The notes under the pieces were generated by a model. It worked only from the letters and a program-made list of their open reading frames with translations. It had not been told where the DNA came from and made no database searches. The position numbers and the translations under genes were made by a program. From the NCBI RefSeq assembly GCF_003344865.1, contig NZ_CP031166.1, positions 248,001-312,000 of the forward strand: a stretch of 64,000 nt of DNA, read 5' to 3'. Position 1 is the stretch's first letter. Each line of letters opens with the position of its first letter. Source of the stretch: Euzebya pacifica (lineage in GTDB: Bacteria; Actinomycetota; Nitriliruptoria; Euzebyales; Euzebyaceae). Below, piece by piece: positions 48,588-55,990 of this stretch.

Positions 48588-48955
48588 CCGTGGCTGATGG
48601 TGCCGTCGGGGGAGGTCCAGACCAGCTGGCCGGACTCGTCCACGGTGACGGTCGTGATGCCGTCGGCCCGTGCGTGCTCGGCCAGGGGTGTCCGGGTGAC
48701 GGCCTGTTCGATGGTGACGTCGATGCGGGCGTGGGCGATCACCCGTTCCTCAGCGGTGAGGTCATCGAACTGGCCGGTTCCGGCCACGACAGCGTCCATC
48801 CGCCCCTGGTCGACCCCGGTTGCGGCGATGATGCGTCGGCCGACCGCAGCCCAGTAGTTGACCTGCTCTGCGGTGGACCTGTGCCCGGCCATCGCTGCGG
48901 CCTCGGCGGCAGCGACCAGGTCGCCATCTATTCGGACGGACTTCGCTTCAGCCAT
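48584..48955 (-). CDS. ParD-like antitoxin
   Basis: A 123-residue protein: AEAKSVRIDGDLVAAAEAAA, HRSTAEQVNYWAAVGRRIIA (the ParD-like AEQ..YWA.IG signature), then DDLTAEERVIAHARIDVTIE and a C-terminal VTVDESGQLVWTSPDGTI. Genes of this family commonly precede zeta-like kinases and neutralise them. Here the partner is truncated. GGAGAGG lies upstream of the ATG at 48955; an earlier in-frame ATG at 48997 is possible. Confidence 0.72.
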   Translation of the reverse strand: MAEAKSVRIDGDLVAAAEAAAMAGHRSTAEQVNYWAAVGRRIIAATGVDQGRMDAVVAGTGQFDDLTAEERVIAHARIDVTIEQAVTRTPLAEHARADGITTVTVDESGQLVWTSPDGTISHG

Positions 48956-49030
48956 TGCATCATTTACCTCTCCTACCATTTGCCACACCCGTGGCACGAT
49001 GCCACGTCAAGGGGTTCGCCGGCTGGCTCG

Positions 49031-50527
49031 CTAAGAGCTGGGAGCCGAAGCAGCAACGTTATCTGCGATAGCTGTCGCAAGTGCATCGCTGACAGCCGAC
49101 GTACCGCCGACGGCAACTACTTGAGCATCTGGGTTGCCATAAAGTTTCAAGAAGTCTATCAATGCCTGCATGTTGTCCATATCTGAATCAGAAGCGACGA
49201 TAAGTATGTCTCCACTCGTCGAGTCAACACTAACCCCTGCGCTTAGAGCGTCAGGGAACTCATCTGCCGAAGCAACAAGAATACGCTGCACCATACCGCC
49301 GTTTTCGGCGAGATTGGCTTGTGCTGTTGCGATAGAGGTTTCAAAGGGTCTAGCGCGAACGATTACTTCTGATTCAGCTATTGCAGCAGTTGCGGCCTGC
49401 TCGCTTACGTTCGCAGCAGCTCGTCCAACCGCACGGACGTTTTCGATTGTGGATTCAAAATGTTGAAGGAACTCTAACACTTCAGCCGGTAGTTGATTGC
49501 TCTCAGCGCCGTAGGTCAACAGTAATGGATCTTCATCAGATGCACCTGCAGCCGTTATGGCATCAGTGAAGTTACCGCCATCTGCGAGGCTAACGCCAGA
49601 CGCAAAAGCGCCTGAAGCGCTTATTAGTTCCCACGCGATCGAAACAGCAGTCTCGTAGCGAGTAGTACCCGCAATACGAGCAACTCTTAGGCCGGAACGT
49701 TCCAGCAGATCCTGCGTGCCCCTACTTACGGCAGCATTGCCGCCAAGTATTACGACCTGTCTCGCACCCAAGTTCTCAACCGCGCGAACGATTGAAGGGT
49801 GTAGTTCATTCTCGTAACTGCTGGGCTGCAATAGTATCGGCGCCCGTAGGGCGCGTCCAAGTGGCGCACCAGATAACTGGTCGGCTGCAACATCCCCGTT
49901 TGCGATCAGGATCGTTTGAGCTCCGTCAGGGAAAGTATTGTAGGCATTATCTTCCGCAGTTTCGTAGCGGGTAGGGCCTTCAATTCGCCAGAAGGGCATG
50001 TCATTCAGCTCTTCAGGGCTCTGAGCCTCATTCGGGTCACTTGCCCCAGGGGGGAGAAAGTATACACTTTGCGCGGGGTAGGTATTATCATCAGGGCAGC
50101 TGATTGCTGGCGCCTGCATTTCAAACCGGCGAACTAAGTCGTTGCCATTGTCTGCCTCCAACCAAGTTATTTCTAGGTCTAGCGTAAGCTCAGGAACGCT
50201 AGTAGAGTTGGTGTGCAGGGTGGACGACCGGGAACTTCCGGCTGGAACGTAACTCCTGATGTAGTTGCCATGGCGAGGATGTTCTATTTGTGCTTCGAAA
50301 TACGCATCGTATTCTTTGCTCACATTATCGGCGGTGAAACCATGAATTGCGTAGCCGTGATCACAGAACGTCCAAAGGCTATACACCTCAGGCTCACCCG
50401 TGCTGCCAGCTGCAGATGCCTCAGTGGCACCCAAAGTTGCTAGAATTGTTAGGCACACTAGAACTTTAGGAATGGTGCCGTATCGCCGACGGCTTGCCTC
50501 CCCGCCGCAATTTCGACTTCTTGTCAT
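49031..50527 (-). CDS. Low-GC secreted CWB2 protein
   Basis: A 498-residue exported protein. Signal: IPKVLVCLTILATLGATEAS. An N-terminal beta domain (about 30-190; YSLWTFCDHGYAIHGFTADN, ITWLEADNGNDLVRRFEMQA) precedes three CWB2 modules (RIEGPTRYETAEDNAYNTFP, RIAGTTRYETAVSIAWELIS, ILVASADEFPDALSAGVSVD, VVAVGGTSAVSDALATAIAD). GGAG six bases before the ATG sets the start. Its base composition is near 50% GC with many A/T third positions, unlike every neighbour, a sign of recent transfer. It probably attaches to the cell wall; no enzymatic domain was recognised. Confidence 0.8.
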   Translation of the reverse strand: MTRSRNCGGEASRRRYGTIPKVLVCLTILATLGATEASAAGSTGEPEVYSLWTFCDHGYAIHGFTADNVSKEYDAYFEAQIEHPRHGNYIRSYVPAGSSRSSTLHTNSTSVPELTLDLEITWLEADNGNDLVRRFEMQAPAISCPDDNTYPAQSVYFLPPGASDPNEAQSPEELNDMPFWRIEGPTRYETAEDNAYNTFPDGAQTILIANGDVAADQLSGAPLGRALRAPILLQPSSYENELHPSIVRAVENLGARQVVILGGNAAVSRGTQDLLERSGLRVARIAGTTRYETAVSIAWELISASGAFASGVSLADGGNFTDAITAAGASDEDPLLLTYGAESNQLPAEVLEFLQHFESTIENVRAVGRAAANVSEQAATAAIAESEVIVRARPFETSIATAQANLAENGGMVQRILVASADEFPDALSAGVSVDSTSGDILIVASDSDMDNMQALIDFLKLYGNPDAQVVAVGGTSAVSDALATAIADNVAASAPSS

Positions 50528-50865
50528 GAAGTTCTCCAAATCGGAAAAGGGTCTTTGCGGGTCTTCCTCATGTGACGTGGCGAGCGCCTCGCAGTCTCGC
50601 GGCGGGTTGATCCTGCCATGCGGGCTTGTCACAGGACAGCAACATCCGGGCCCTTCCTCTCCGCGAGTGGCAACGGAAGTCCGCGCGCCTGTCGCGAGAC
50701 CTCCGAGGCTCCCGCAAGATCAGGGTTGCCAAGACTGCGACCAGGACAACTCTCGGGGTGGCAGACGAACCGACGCATGGCGCGGTGTGCTCGGCTTGAA
50801 CAACTATGTGCTGGTCGATCCGCCCGACGGCGATGGCCTGTCAGCTCTCCGCTTACGCTGCCGTC
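50528..50865. other. Intergenic region at a composition boundary
   Basis: 338 bases in which GC content rises from the low-GC gene to the normal level. It holds the ribosome binding site of the CWB2 gene at one end and, at the other, the -10 box TACGCT (50854-50859) of the gene at 50866. No gene with coding bias and no insertion-sequence ends were seen. Confidence 0.45.
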
Positions 50866-51564
50866 ATGGGCTTCATCACGATCCTCACGGCAGACCGCAA
50901 CGCAACCGACCTCATCCAGGGGCCGCTGGGCGAACTGCTCGGACACAACAGCCACATGGACGGTGTCGTCGAGTCGGCACGGACCGTCAATGGCGTCACG
51001 GTCGTCGCGACTGTCCACTCCTCCGAGACCGTTCTGATCGACCTTGGGCCCGATGGGGACAGCGTGGCCTTCCGCACCGGTGTCGCCGAGGTCGGCAAGT
51101 ACGCCACGCCGGTGCCCTCCCGCGACCAGCTCCCCACCGCCGGTGTCATGGACACGCGCCCCGACGCCCCGACGTTCGCGCCGTCATGGACTGGCATGCA
51201 CGTCGAAGGAGTCCTCGCTGCCAACAACGGGGTGTTCGACTCGACTGTCGAAGGTGTCGACGTGCCTGCCCCCGAGTGGCCCACCGGCCCCGGACGATTC
51301 GTCATCGGCATCCGGGAGGAGGCCACCCGTGACGACTTCAACCCCGACGCGATCGCCGACGCGGTCCGGCAGGTGATTGCCTCGGCCACACTGCCGTGGG
51401 AAGCAAGCGTCGGGTCATGGGCCAACGCCGTCTTTGCGATCGGGTTCCTTCCCGAGGGCGCCTCGACCGTCCTCGTCGCCGACCGCAACATTTGCCTCGC
51501 CGCGTCAGTGATCGCCGACACCAGTCCCGACTGGTGGACCGACATCGGCAGCCGACTCCGCTGA
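50866..51564 (+). CDS. Protein of unknown function, leaderless
   Basis: A 232-residue alpha/beta protein: MGFITILTADRNATDLIQGP, GVTVVATVHSSETVLIDLGP, PTFAPSWTGMHVEGVLAANN, DAIADAVRQVIASATLPWEA and FLPEGASTVLVADRNICLAA. No catalytic motif or membrane span. The start is firmly set by TACGCT six bases before the ATG, the leaderless pattern seen across the window. Not recognised. Confidence 0.65.
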   Translation: MGFITILTADRNATDLIQGPLGELLGHNSHMDGVVESARTVNGVTVVATVHSSETVLIDLGPDGDSVAFRTGVAEVGKYATPVPSRDQLPTAGVMDTRPDAPTFAPSWTGMHVEGVLAANNGVFDSTVEGVDVPAPEWPTGPGRFVIGIREEATRDDFNPDAIADAVRQVIASATLPWEASVGSWANAVFAIGFLPEGASTVLVADRNICLAASVIADTSPDWWTDIGSRLR

Positions 51565-51669
51565 CCCGCCCGGCCAGCCCACGCTGCGACGACGGCCTCG
51601 GCGACGGCCTGCCAGCAAGCCGAGAAGGTCTGCTGCATCGTCCCGCGCTTGTGGGGTCACATTGTGGGC

Positions 51670-52719
51670 CTAGTGGATGTCAGCGATGTCGACACCGTCG
51701 GTCGCCTCGTCGATCGCGTCGAGCGTCCACGTGGTCCGCATCAGCCGTTCCCGTGCCGCGTCGGCTGGCAGGTTGAAGAGCTTCGTGGCGCGCCTGGCCC
51801 CATCGGCGGCCATCAACGCAACCCACCCAGCGATGGCCTCGTCAGCGGACTCGGGTGTCGGGACACACCGGCATGGCCCGTCCTCGGCTCGGCGGTGCAG
51901 GGGTGTCGTGGAGGGACGGTGGCGGCGACGCCACCGGTTGGTGGGCGTGCACAGTTGCCCCGGTTCGGGAGGATCGAGACGAACATGATCGAGGCCGTGT
52001 GCACGGAGCTGGCGGACCGCGGCCACGAACCCTGATGGGGACAGGCCCGCGGCCCGGCGGAGATCGGTGGAGGTTGGTTCGGCGTCGCGCTGTCGTCGGC
52101 CGTCGACCAAGGCGATCGCGGCGAGGAAGACAACCACAGCTGCCCCAGAGAGGTGGTGCAGGTGGCCGTTGGTGATCAGTGCGTGGTGGACCTGCACGGA
52201 GGGGTCGGCAGGAACAACGGTGAGGGTGCTCGGCAGCAGGTGCCGCCGGGTGCGATGGATGTGGCCGGCGTGTTCGAGTCGGCGCAGCGCATCGTTGACG
52301 CGACGGGGACCGTTCGGCTCGAGGCCTGCCACGGCGGCGATGTCTGCGGCGGCCAGGTCAACGGACTGCGTGGGCCGTGCGGCCGCAACCCACCACAGGA
52401 CCATGGCCGTCCGCAAGGTCGGTGCGTCCTGTGTTCCCCCGCCGATCAGGTCGGCCAGTGGCGCGCGGGTCGCACCCGAGAGCAGCGGGGACAGGCGTGC
52501 CGCAAGCGGCGCTCGACCGTTGTGGGAGGAGAACAGCAGCGTTCGGTCTTCCGCGTCGAGCTCGTCTCGCCACCGGTCGATCAGGGCGAAGTGCGCTCCG
52601 AGGGGGTCCACCGACGACCGTGGGACACGAACCCACGTGTCGCTGTGGCCGTTCCCCCTTGGACCGGTCGCCAGTCGGCGACGGAGTGCCAGTGCGGCGT
52701 GTCGAACGCCCTCATCCAA
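51670..52719 (-). CDS. Winged-helix-type DNA-binding protein (possible replication protein)
   Basis: A 349-residue basic protein with two DNA-binding-like parts: AAADIAAVAGLEPNGPRRVN then DALRRLEHAGHIHRTRRHLL (wHTH about 125-165) and STDLRRAAGLSPSGFVAAVR then QLRAHGLDHVRLD (about 225-260). The arrangement of two winged helices resembles plasmid initiators and helix-turn-helix regulators, but no initiator motif is certain. The start is unclear: the TTG at 52719 lies just after a run of seven T, and no ATG in frame follows soon. The hairpin at 52749-52766 lies upstream. Confidence 0.5.
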   Translation of the reverse strand: MDEGVRHAALALRRRLATGPRGNGHSDTWVRVPRSSVDPLGAHFALIDRWRDELDAEDRTLLFSSHNGRAPLAARLSPLLSGATRAPLADLIGGGTQDAPTLRTAMVLWWVAAARPTQSVDLAAADIAAVAGLEPNGPRRVNDALRRLEHAGHIHRTRRHLLPSTLTVVPADPSVQVHHALITNGHLHHLSGAAVVVFLAAIALVDGRRQRDAEPTSTDLRRAAGLSPSGFVAAVRQLRAHGLDHVRLDPPEPGQLCTPTNRWRRRHRPSTTPLHRRAEDGPCRCVPTPESADEAIAGWVALMAADGARRATKLFNLPADAARERLMRTTWTLDAIDEATDGVDIADIH

Positions 52720-52748
52720 AAAAACCCACCCCCGTCAGCCCGGAAACT

Positions 52749-52766
52749 CGAACCGTAGGCGGTTCG
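52749..52766. promoter_or_regulatory. Inverted repeat upstream of the winged-helix gene
   Basis: CGAACCG-TAGG-CGGTTCG is a perfect 7-4-7 inverted repeat, 30 bases before the TTG start of the minus-strand gene. Further upstream on the minus strand is a perfect TATAAT (52785-52795 region), the most AT-rich spot nearby. A candidate operator and promoter. Confidence 0.45.
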
Positions 52767-52850
52767 CATATACGTTGGCTCGTGATTATATCGGTTCTGG
52801 CCCGTTGGAGCCGGTGGACAGGCCCGGCCGGCACAGCCACATTCACCGGC

Positions 52851-53399
52851 ATGAACACCTCGGCCCAGCGCATCCGCAACCCTCGTCCAGCACGCCGGCA
52901 CCTAGCTGCCGTCCCGTCCGATCAGTCAACCGTCACCAGCCTCGAGGTCGTGGACCTGGAGAACCTCCTGGCCCCCCTCCACGGCCGCGACCGAACCAGC
53001 CTCGTATCGGCAGCCAGCTGGGTGATGACCCTCATCGACGGGTGCACGTCGCACCGCATCGGCGTCGTGGCGGCCAACGGGCTGCTGTGTGCCACCGTTG
53101 CCTGGGACCTCCCCAAGCAGATGCGTCTGCTGGCGGTCCCACCCGGATCAGACAGCGCCGACCGCGCCCTCACTCGCTACGTCGACAGCCATCCTGTCGA
53201 CCCCGACATCACCGTCATCTACTCCGGAGATCACCATTTTGTCGAACTGGCACGACAGGCACGATTCGCCTGGGTGATCGCCGGCACCGACCGGCTGTCG
53301 TCCCAGCTCGCGGCCGCAGCTGACGTGATCACCACCATCGACATCACCGCTCGGCGGGCACTCACCCGCACCGCCACCCCCGCAGCGGTGGCCGCATGA
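52851..53399 (+). CDS. NYN/PIN-like ribonuclease-fold protein
   Basis: A 182-residue protein of the NYN (PIN-like) type: VVDLENLLAP with the first acidic site, GLLCATVAWDLPKQMRLLAV, DSADRALTRYV with the second acidic pair, ITVIYSGDHHFVELARQARF with SGDxxF, and VITTIDIT. The order of acidic residues fits metal-dependent RNA cleavage. CACATT ends seven bases before the ATG (leaderless variant box). A 13-residue ORF and a Cys-rich gene follow in overlapping fashion. Confidence 0.7.
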   Translation: MNTSAQRIRNPRPARRHLAAVPSDQSTVTSLEVVDLENLLAPLHGRDRTSLVSAASWVMTLIDGCTSHRIGVVAANGLLCATVAWDLPKQMRLLAVPPGSDSADRALTRYVDSHPVDPDITVIYSGDHHFVELARQARFAWVIAGTDRLSSQLAAAADVITTIDITARRALTRTATPAAVAA

Positions 53400-53436
53400 G
53401 GACCAACTGCGGACGCACCAACGAAGGGGGCCGCTG

Positions 53437-53601
53437 ATGGAACGTCCACCGTTCAAGAGGCACTGCCGATGGAACAGCCGCTGCCGGAGCTGCCGGGGGT
53501 TCATCAGGGCAGACGGACCGATTTGGAAGCTGTCGGCCGGCTGGTCCTGCTACGGCTGCTACCGAGAGGCCTACGCCCGCTCTGGATGGGATGTGTGGTG
53601 A
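53437..53601 (+). CDS. 54-residue Cys-rich protein
   Basis: A short, clearly coding frame: MERPPFKRHCRWNSRCRSCR, GFIRADGPIWKLSAGWSCYG, CYREAYARSGWDVW, with five cysteines in C..C..C and C..C groups, probably one zinc site. Its ATG overlaps the TGA of a 13-codon ORF (53396-53437) that itself starts on the ATGA of the NYN gene, so the three are a coupled chain. Unrecognised. Confidence 0.6.
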   Translation: MERPPFKRHCRWNSRCRSCRGFIRADGPIWKLSAGWSCYGCYREAYARSGWDVW

Positions 53602-53650
53602 GCCCTGGTCCTGTGGCACTGGCCGCCGCCTGGCAAAGGGCGTGCGAGCG

Positions 53651-53779
53651 TCAAGACGTGCTCCGGGTACGGACGTCGGCCAGGAAGGTGCCGTCGGCGG
53701 TTCGCCAGAACCGCCACCCGTTGACCGCAGCCATCCCGGTGACGGCCCGTGACGCCATCGACAGTGTCTTCTGCGTCAT
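53651..53779 (-). CDS. Possible 42-residue protein
   Basis: MTQKTLSMASRAVTGMAAVN, GWRFWRTADGTFLADVRTRS, TS: natural composition and coding bias, but no ribosome binding site; the frame stays open upstream to 53881. It sits downstream of the recombinase gene on the same strand. Could be a small DNA-binding protein or the tail of a larger lost gene. Confidence 0.4.
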   Translation of the reverse strand: MTQKTLSMASRAVTGMAAVNGWRFWRTADGTFLADVRTRSTS

Positions 53780-53923
53780 GGCCAGTCCAACGGCGTGGTC
53801 GAGAGCCCATAACGAAACCAGCCAATTGGGAAGGCCCGCACGGGAACCTTCTGAACTGCGGTTGCAGGCCAACCGGGGCAACGTGCAGCGGATTCGACCG
53901 CGTGAGTTGATTGGGGGTGGCTC

Positions 53924-55087
53924 TCAGTTGCCCAGTTGCCAGACGGCGTCGTCGGGCCGTGTGACGCGTCGGTCGTACAGGGACGTTGTCTCCAGCCGTG
54001 CGTGGCCGGCGGCCTTCTGGACGGCGAGGACGTCGACGCCACGTTGGAGGTTGTGGGTGATGAAGGAGGCACGGAGCATGTGGGGGTGCAGGTGGATGCC
54101 GAGCACTGCGGTGCCGTAGCGGGTGATGATGCGGTAGGCGTCCTGACGGGTGAGCCGGGCAAGTGGGGTCCGGACCGGTTGGCCGTCCTTGTCGATGGTG
54201 GGGCGGACGAGCAGGGGGCCGTCGGCAGGGACGGCGTGGGTGTGGTGGTGTGCGCGGAGCGCAGCAAGGGTGCCGTCGGAGACGGGGACGGGTTCGCGTT
54301 CGCCCTTGGCGCGCTTGCGGGCGACGTTGAGGACCATGCGGGTGCCGTGGGGGATCAGGTGCTGGCGTCCGGCGTCGACGGCCTCGAACACGCGGAGGCC
54401 TGACTGGTAGAGCAGGCCGATGAGGGCCCGGTGGCAGGGGTCGCCGAGGCCATCGGGGCGGCGTGGACCGCCTGCGACGTCGAGGAGCAGTTGGGCCTGC
54501 TCCTGGGTTATGGCGCCGGTGTGCTCGGTCGTGCGCGACGCGTTCACCTCCGCCACGTCGCTGGTCAGGACGGGGTCGACGCGGTCAAGCGGGTTGCGGG
54601 GGAGCAGGTCCTCGCGGGCGAGGTGGTTGTAGAAGCCACGGGTCCCGGCGAGCCGACGCTTGACCGTGGAGGTCTTGGCCCCGTTCCTGTACAGGTCAGC
54701 CACCCATGCCTGCCCGACGGCGGTGGTGACGTCCAGCACCGAGAGGCCCCGGTCGGCCAGCCACCCCGTGAAGGCCTCGAAGTCGCCGGCGTAGGCGTTG
54801 CGGGTCCTCGGGTTGCCAATGCCGGCCAACCAGCTGCCCACGACGGCCGCCAGCGGGTGCTCGCCGCGTGTTGACCACTCAACGGCGGCGTCGTGCAGAG
54901 CGTCGCCCCGCAGCGGTTTGGTGGCGGATCGACCGAACCTGGCGGCGTAGGGGGCGTCGAGTCGGCGGGGGGCGTCGCGGAGCAGGACGGTGCGCGGTTC
55001 CGCAGCCTCGATCGCGCGCAGGCGATCGACCTCCGCCCGCGCCTGTGCGGTGACGAGCTCGATCTCTCCGGGCTCCGGGGCGCTCAC
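53924..55087 (-). CDS. XerC/D-type tyrosine recombinase
   Basis: A 387-residue site-specific recombinase. The N-terminal SAM-like DNA-binding domain has AFTGWLADRGLSVLDVTTAV, RNGAKTSTVKRRLAGTRGFY and NPLDRV. The catalytic domain shows SGLRVFEAVDAGR (Arg232), HPHMLRASFITH (His336, Arg339), AGHARLETTSLYDR (His362, nucleophile Tyr371); Lys near 257-261. The GTG at 55087 has GAGGA seven bases upstream. It may resolve plasmid dimers or drive integration; a dif-like 28-bp site lies about 200 bases upstream at 55295-55322. Confidence 0.88.
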   Translation of the reverse strand: MSAPEPGEIELVTAQARAEVDRLRAIEAAEPRTVLLRDAPRRLDAPYAARFGRSATKPLRGDALHDAAVEWSTRGEHPLAAVVGSWLAGIGNPRTRNAYAGDFEAFTGWLADRGLSVLDVTTAVGQAWVADLYRNGAKTSTVKRRLAGTRGFYNHLAREDLLPRNPLDRVDPVLTSDVAEVNASRTTEHTGAITQEQAQLLLDVAGGPRRPDGLGDPCHRALIGLLYQSGLRVFEAVDAGRQHLIPHGTRMVLNVARKRAKGEREPVPVSDGTLAALRAHHHTHAVPADGPLLVRPTIDKDGQPVRTPLARLTRQDAYRIITRYGTAVLGIHLHPHMLRASFITHNLQRGVDVLAVQKAAGHARLETTSLYDRRVTRPDDAVWQLGN

Positions 55088-55192
55088 GGGCGGATCCTCG
55101 CCATATGGGGGATGCATTCGCGGCGCAGTGCTGATGCGGGGCGGACAGGCGCGCTCATCTGGGGGGCGGTGAACCCCATCAACTCAGTCCTG

Positions 55193-55212
55193 GTCATAAT
55201 GGGGATTATGAC
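55193..55212. promoter_or_regulatory. Perfect inverted repeat upstream of the recombinase
   Basis: GTCATAAT-GGGG-ATTATGAC (55193-55200, 55205-55212) lies between the recombinase start and the dif-like site. It is AT-rich in a GC-rich region. Likely an operator or a DNA-binding site of an accessory protein. Confidence 0.55.
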
Positions 55213-55294
55213 ACAGCCAACCGGGGGGAAGGCTGATTCGTGCCCACACGAGAATGAAAGCCCCCATCGCCTCGCAAACAAGCCTTTCGTTTCG

Positions 55295-55322
55295 TTTCAT
55301 TTCATGGCAGAATGAAATGAAA
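55295..55322. other. dif-like 28-bp site: 11-bp inverted arms, 6-bp core
   Basis: TTTCATTTCAT (55295-55305), core GGCAGA (55306-55311), ATGAAATGAAA (55312-55322). The 11-6-11 spacing equals that of Xer sites (dif, cer), and the XerC/D-type gene adjoins. The left arm is part of four TTTCN pentamers in a row (55285-55304). It is in an unusually AT-rich intergenic stretch. Function inferred from geometry and position only. Confidence 0.5.
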
Positions 55323-55384
55323 GTCCCTCTTCGGCGTCATTCAGCCCCGCCGATCGGCCCTCCGACCTCGCCGAGCGACAGCCA

Positions 55385-55990
55385 ATGATCGAGACCGCCA
55401 AAGGCCCAGAACGCCTCCGAAGGGGCGGACGTACCGTTCCATGGATCACCATGTGGTCCGAGGAGCACCTCGACCGCCACGGACGCAGAGGCCTGTACCT
55501 CGAAGGCGACCGGGCAACCCTCCGCGACCCGGTCGGCTACCGGTTCTACCGGGGGCTGGTCTGGCAGGACGAGCCCGACGTGCGGGGCAGCGGCACTCCC
55601 CTGTGGGCCCAGGTGCACACTGCGCGGGCCGCCACCGCGATGGAGCAGGCCCTCTGCCAGGTCTGCGGGCACCCCGCGGCCCGCACTGACGGCACGATCC
55701 CGTGGATTCTCCCCGCCCGGAGGGAACCACGACGAGACGACGTCATCGTCACCGAGGACCCGCCGACCTGCGACGGCTGCCTGGACGAGGCCCTTGCATC
55801 GTGCCCCGCGCTGCACCAACCGTTCGTCCTCGACGTCCACGCCCACGACCTGGTCGGCTGGGTCGCGGCGGTCCGCTCCCCCGACGGTGGGACGGCCACG
55901 CGCTGGGTGTTCAGGCGCGACGACGCCGCACGGGGCGTCATCAAACGACGTCTCGCCGGCCTGACCCGGTGGACCGAGAGGACCCCATGA
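55385..55990 (+). CDS. Protein with Cys-pair zinc site, plasmid-type
   Basis: A 201-residue protein: TVPWITMWSEEHLDRHGRRG, YRFYRGLVWQDEPDVRGSGT, LCQVCGHPAARTDGTIPWIL, PPTCDGCLDEALASCPALHQ and TRWVFRRDDAARGVIKRRLA. CxxC pairs at about 90-93 and 127-130 suggest one zinc ribbon. It starts the operon that runs through the coiled-coil gene; its stop overlaps the next ATG. Not recognised. Confidence 0.65.
   Translation: MIETAKGPERLRRGGRTVPWITMWSEEHLDRHGRRGLYLEGDRATLRDPVGYRFYRGLVWQDEPDVRGSGTPLWAQVHTARAATAMEQALCQVCGHPAARTDGTIPWILPARREPRRDDVIVTEDPPTCDGCLDEALASCPALHQPFVLDVHAHDLVGWVAAVRSPDGGTATRWVFRRDDAARGVIKRRLAGLTRWTERTP

Noticed and set aside
52749-52790. Possible tRNA 3' end (GGTTCGAG on the minus strand) as an attachment site
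   Set aside because: The five base pairs of a T-arm cannot form and no acceptor or anticodon arm is present; the bases belong to an inverted repeat.
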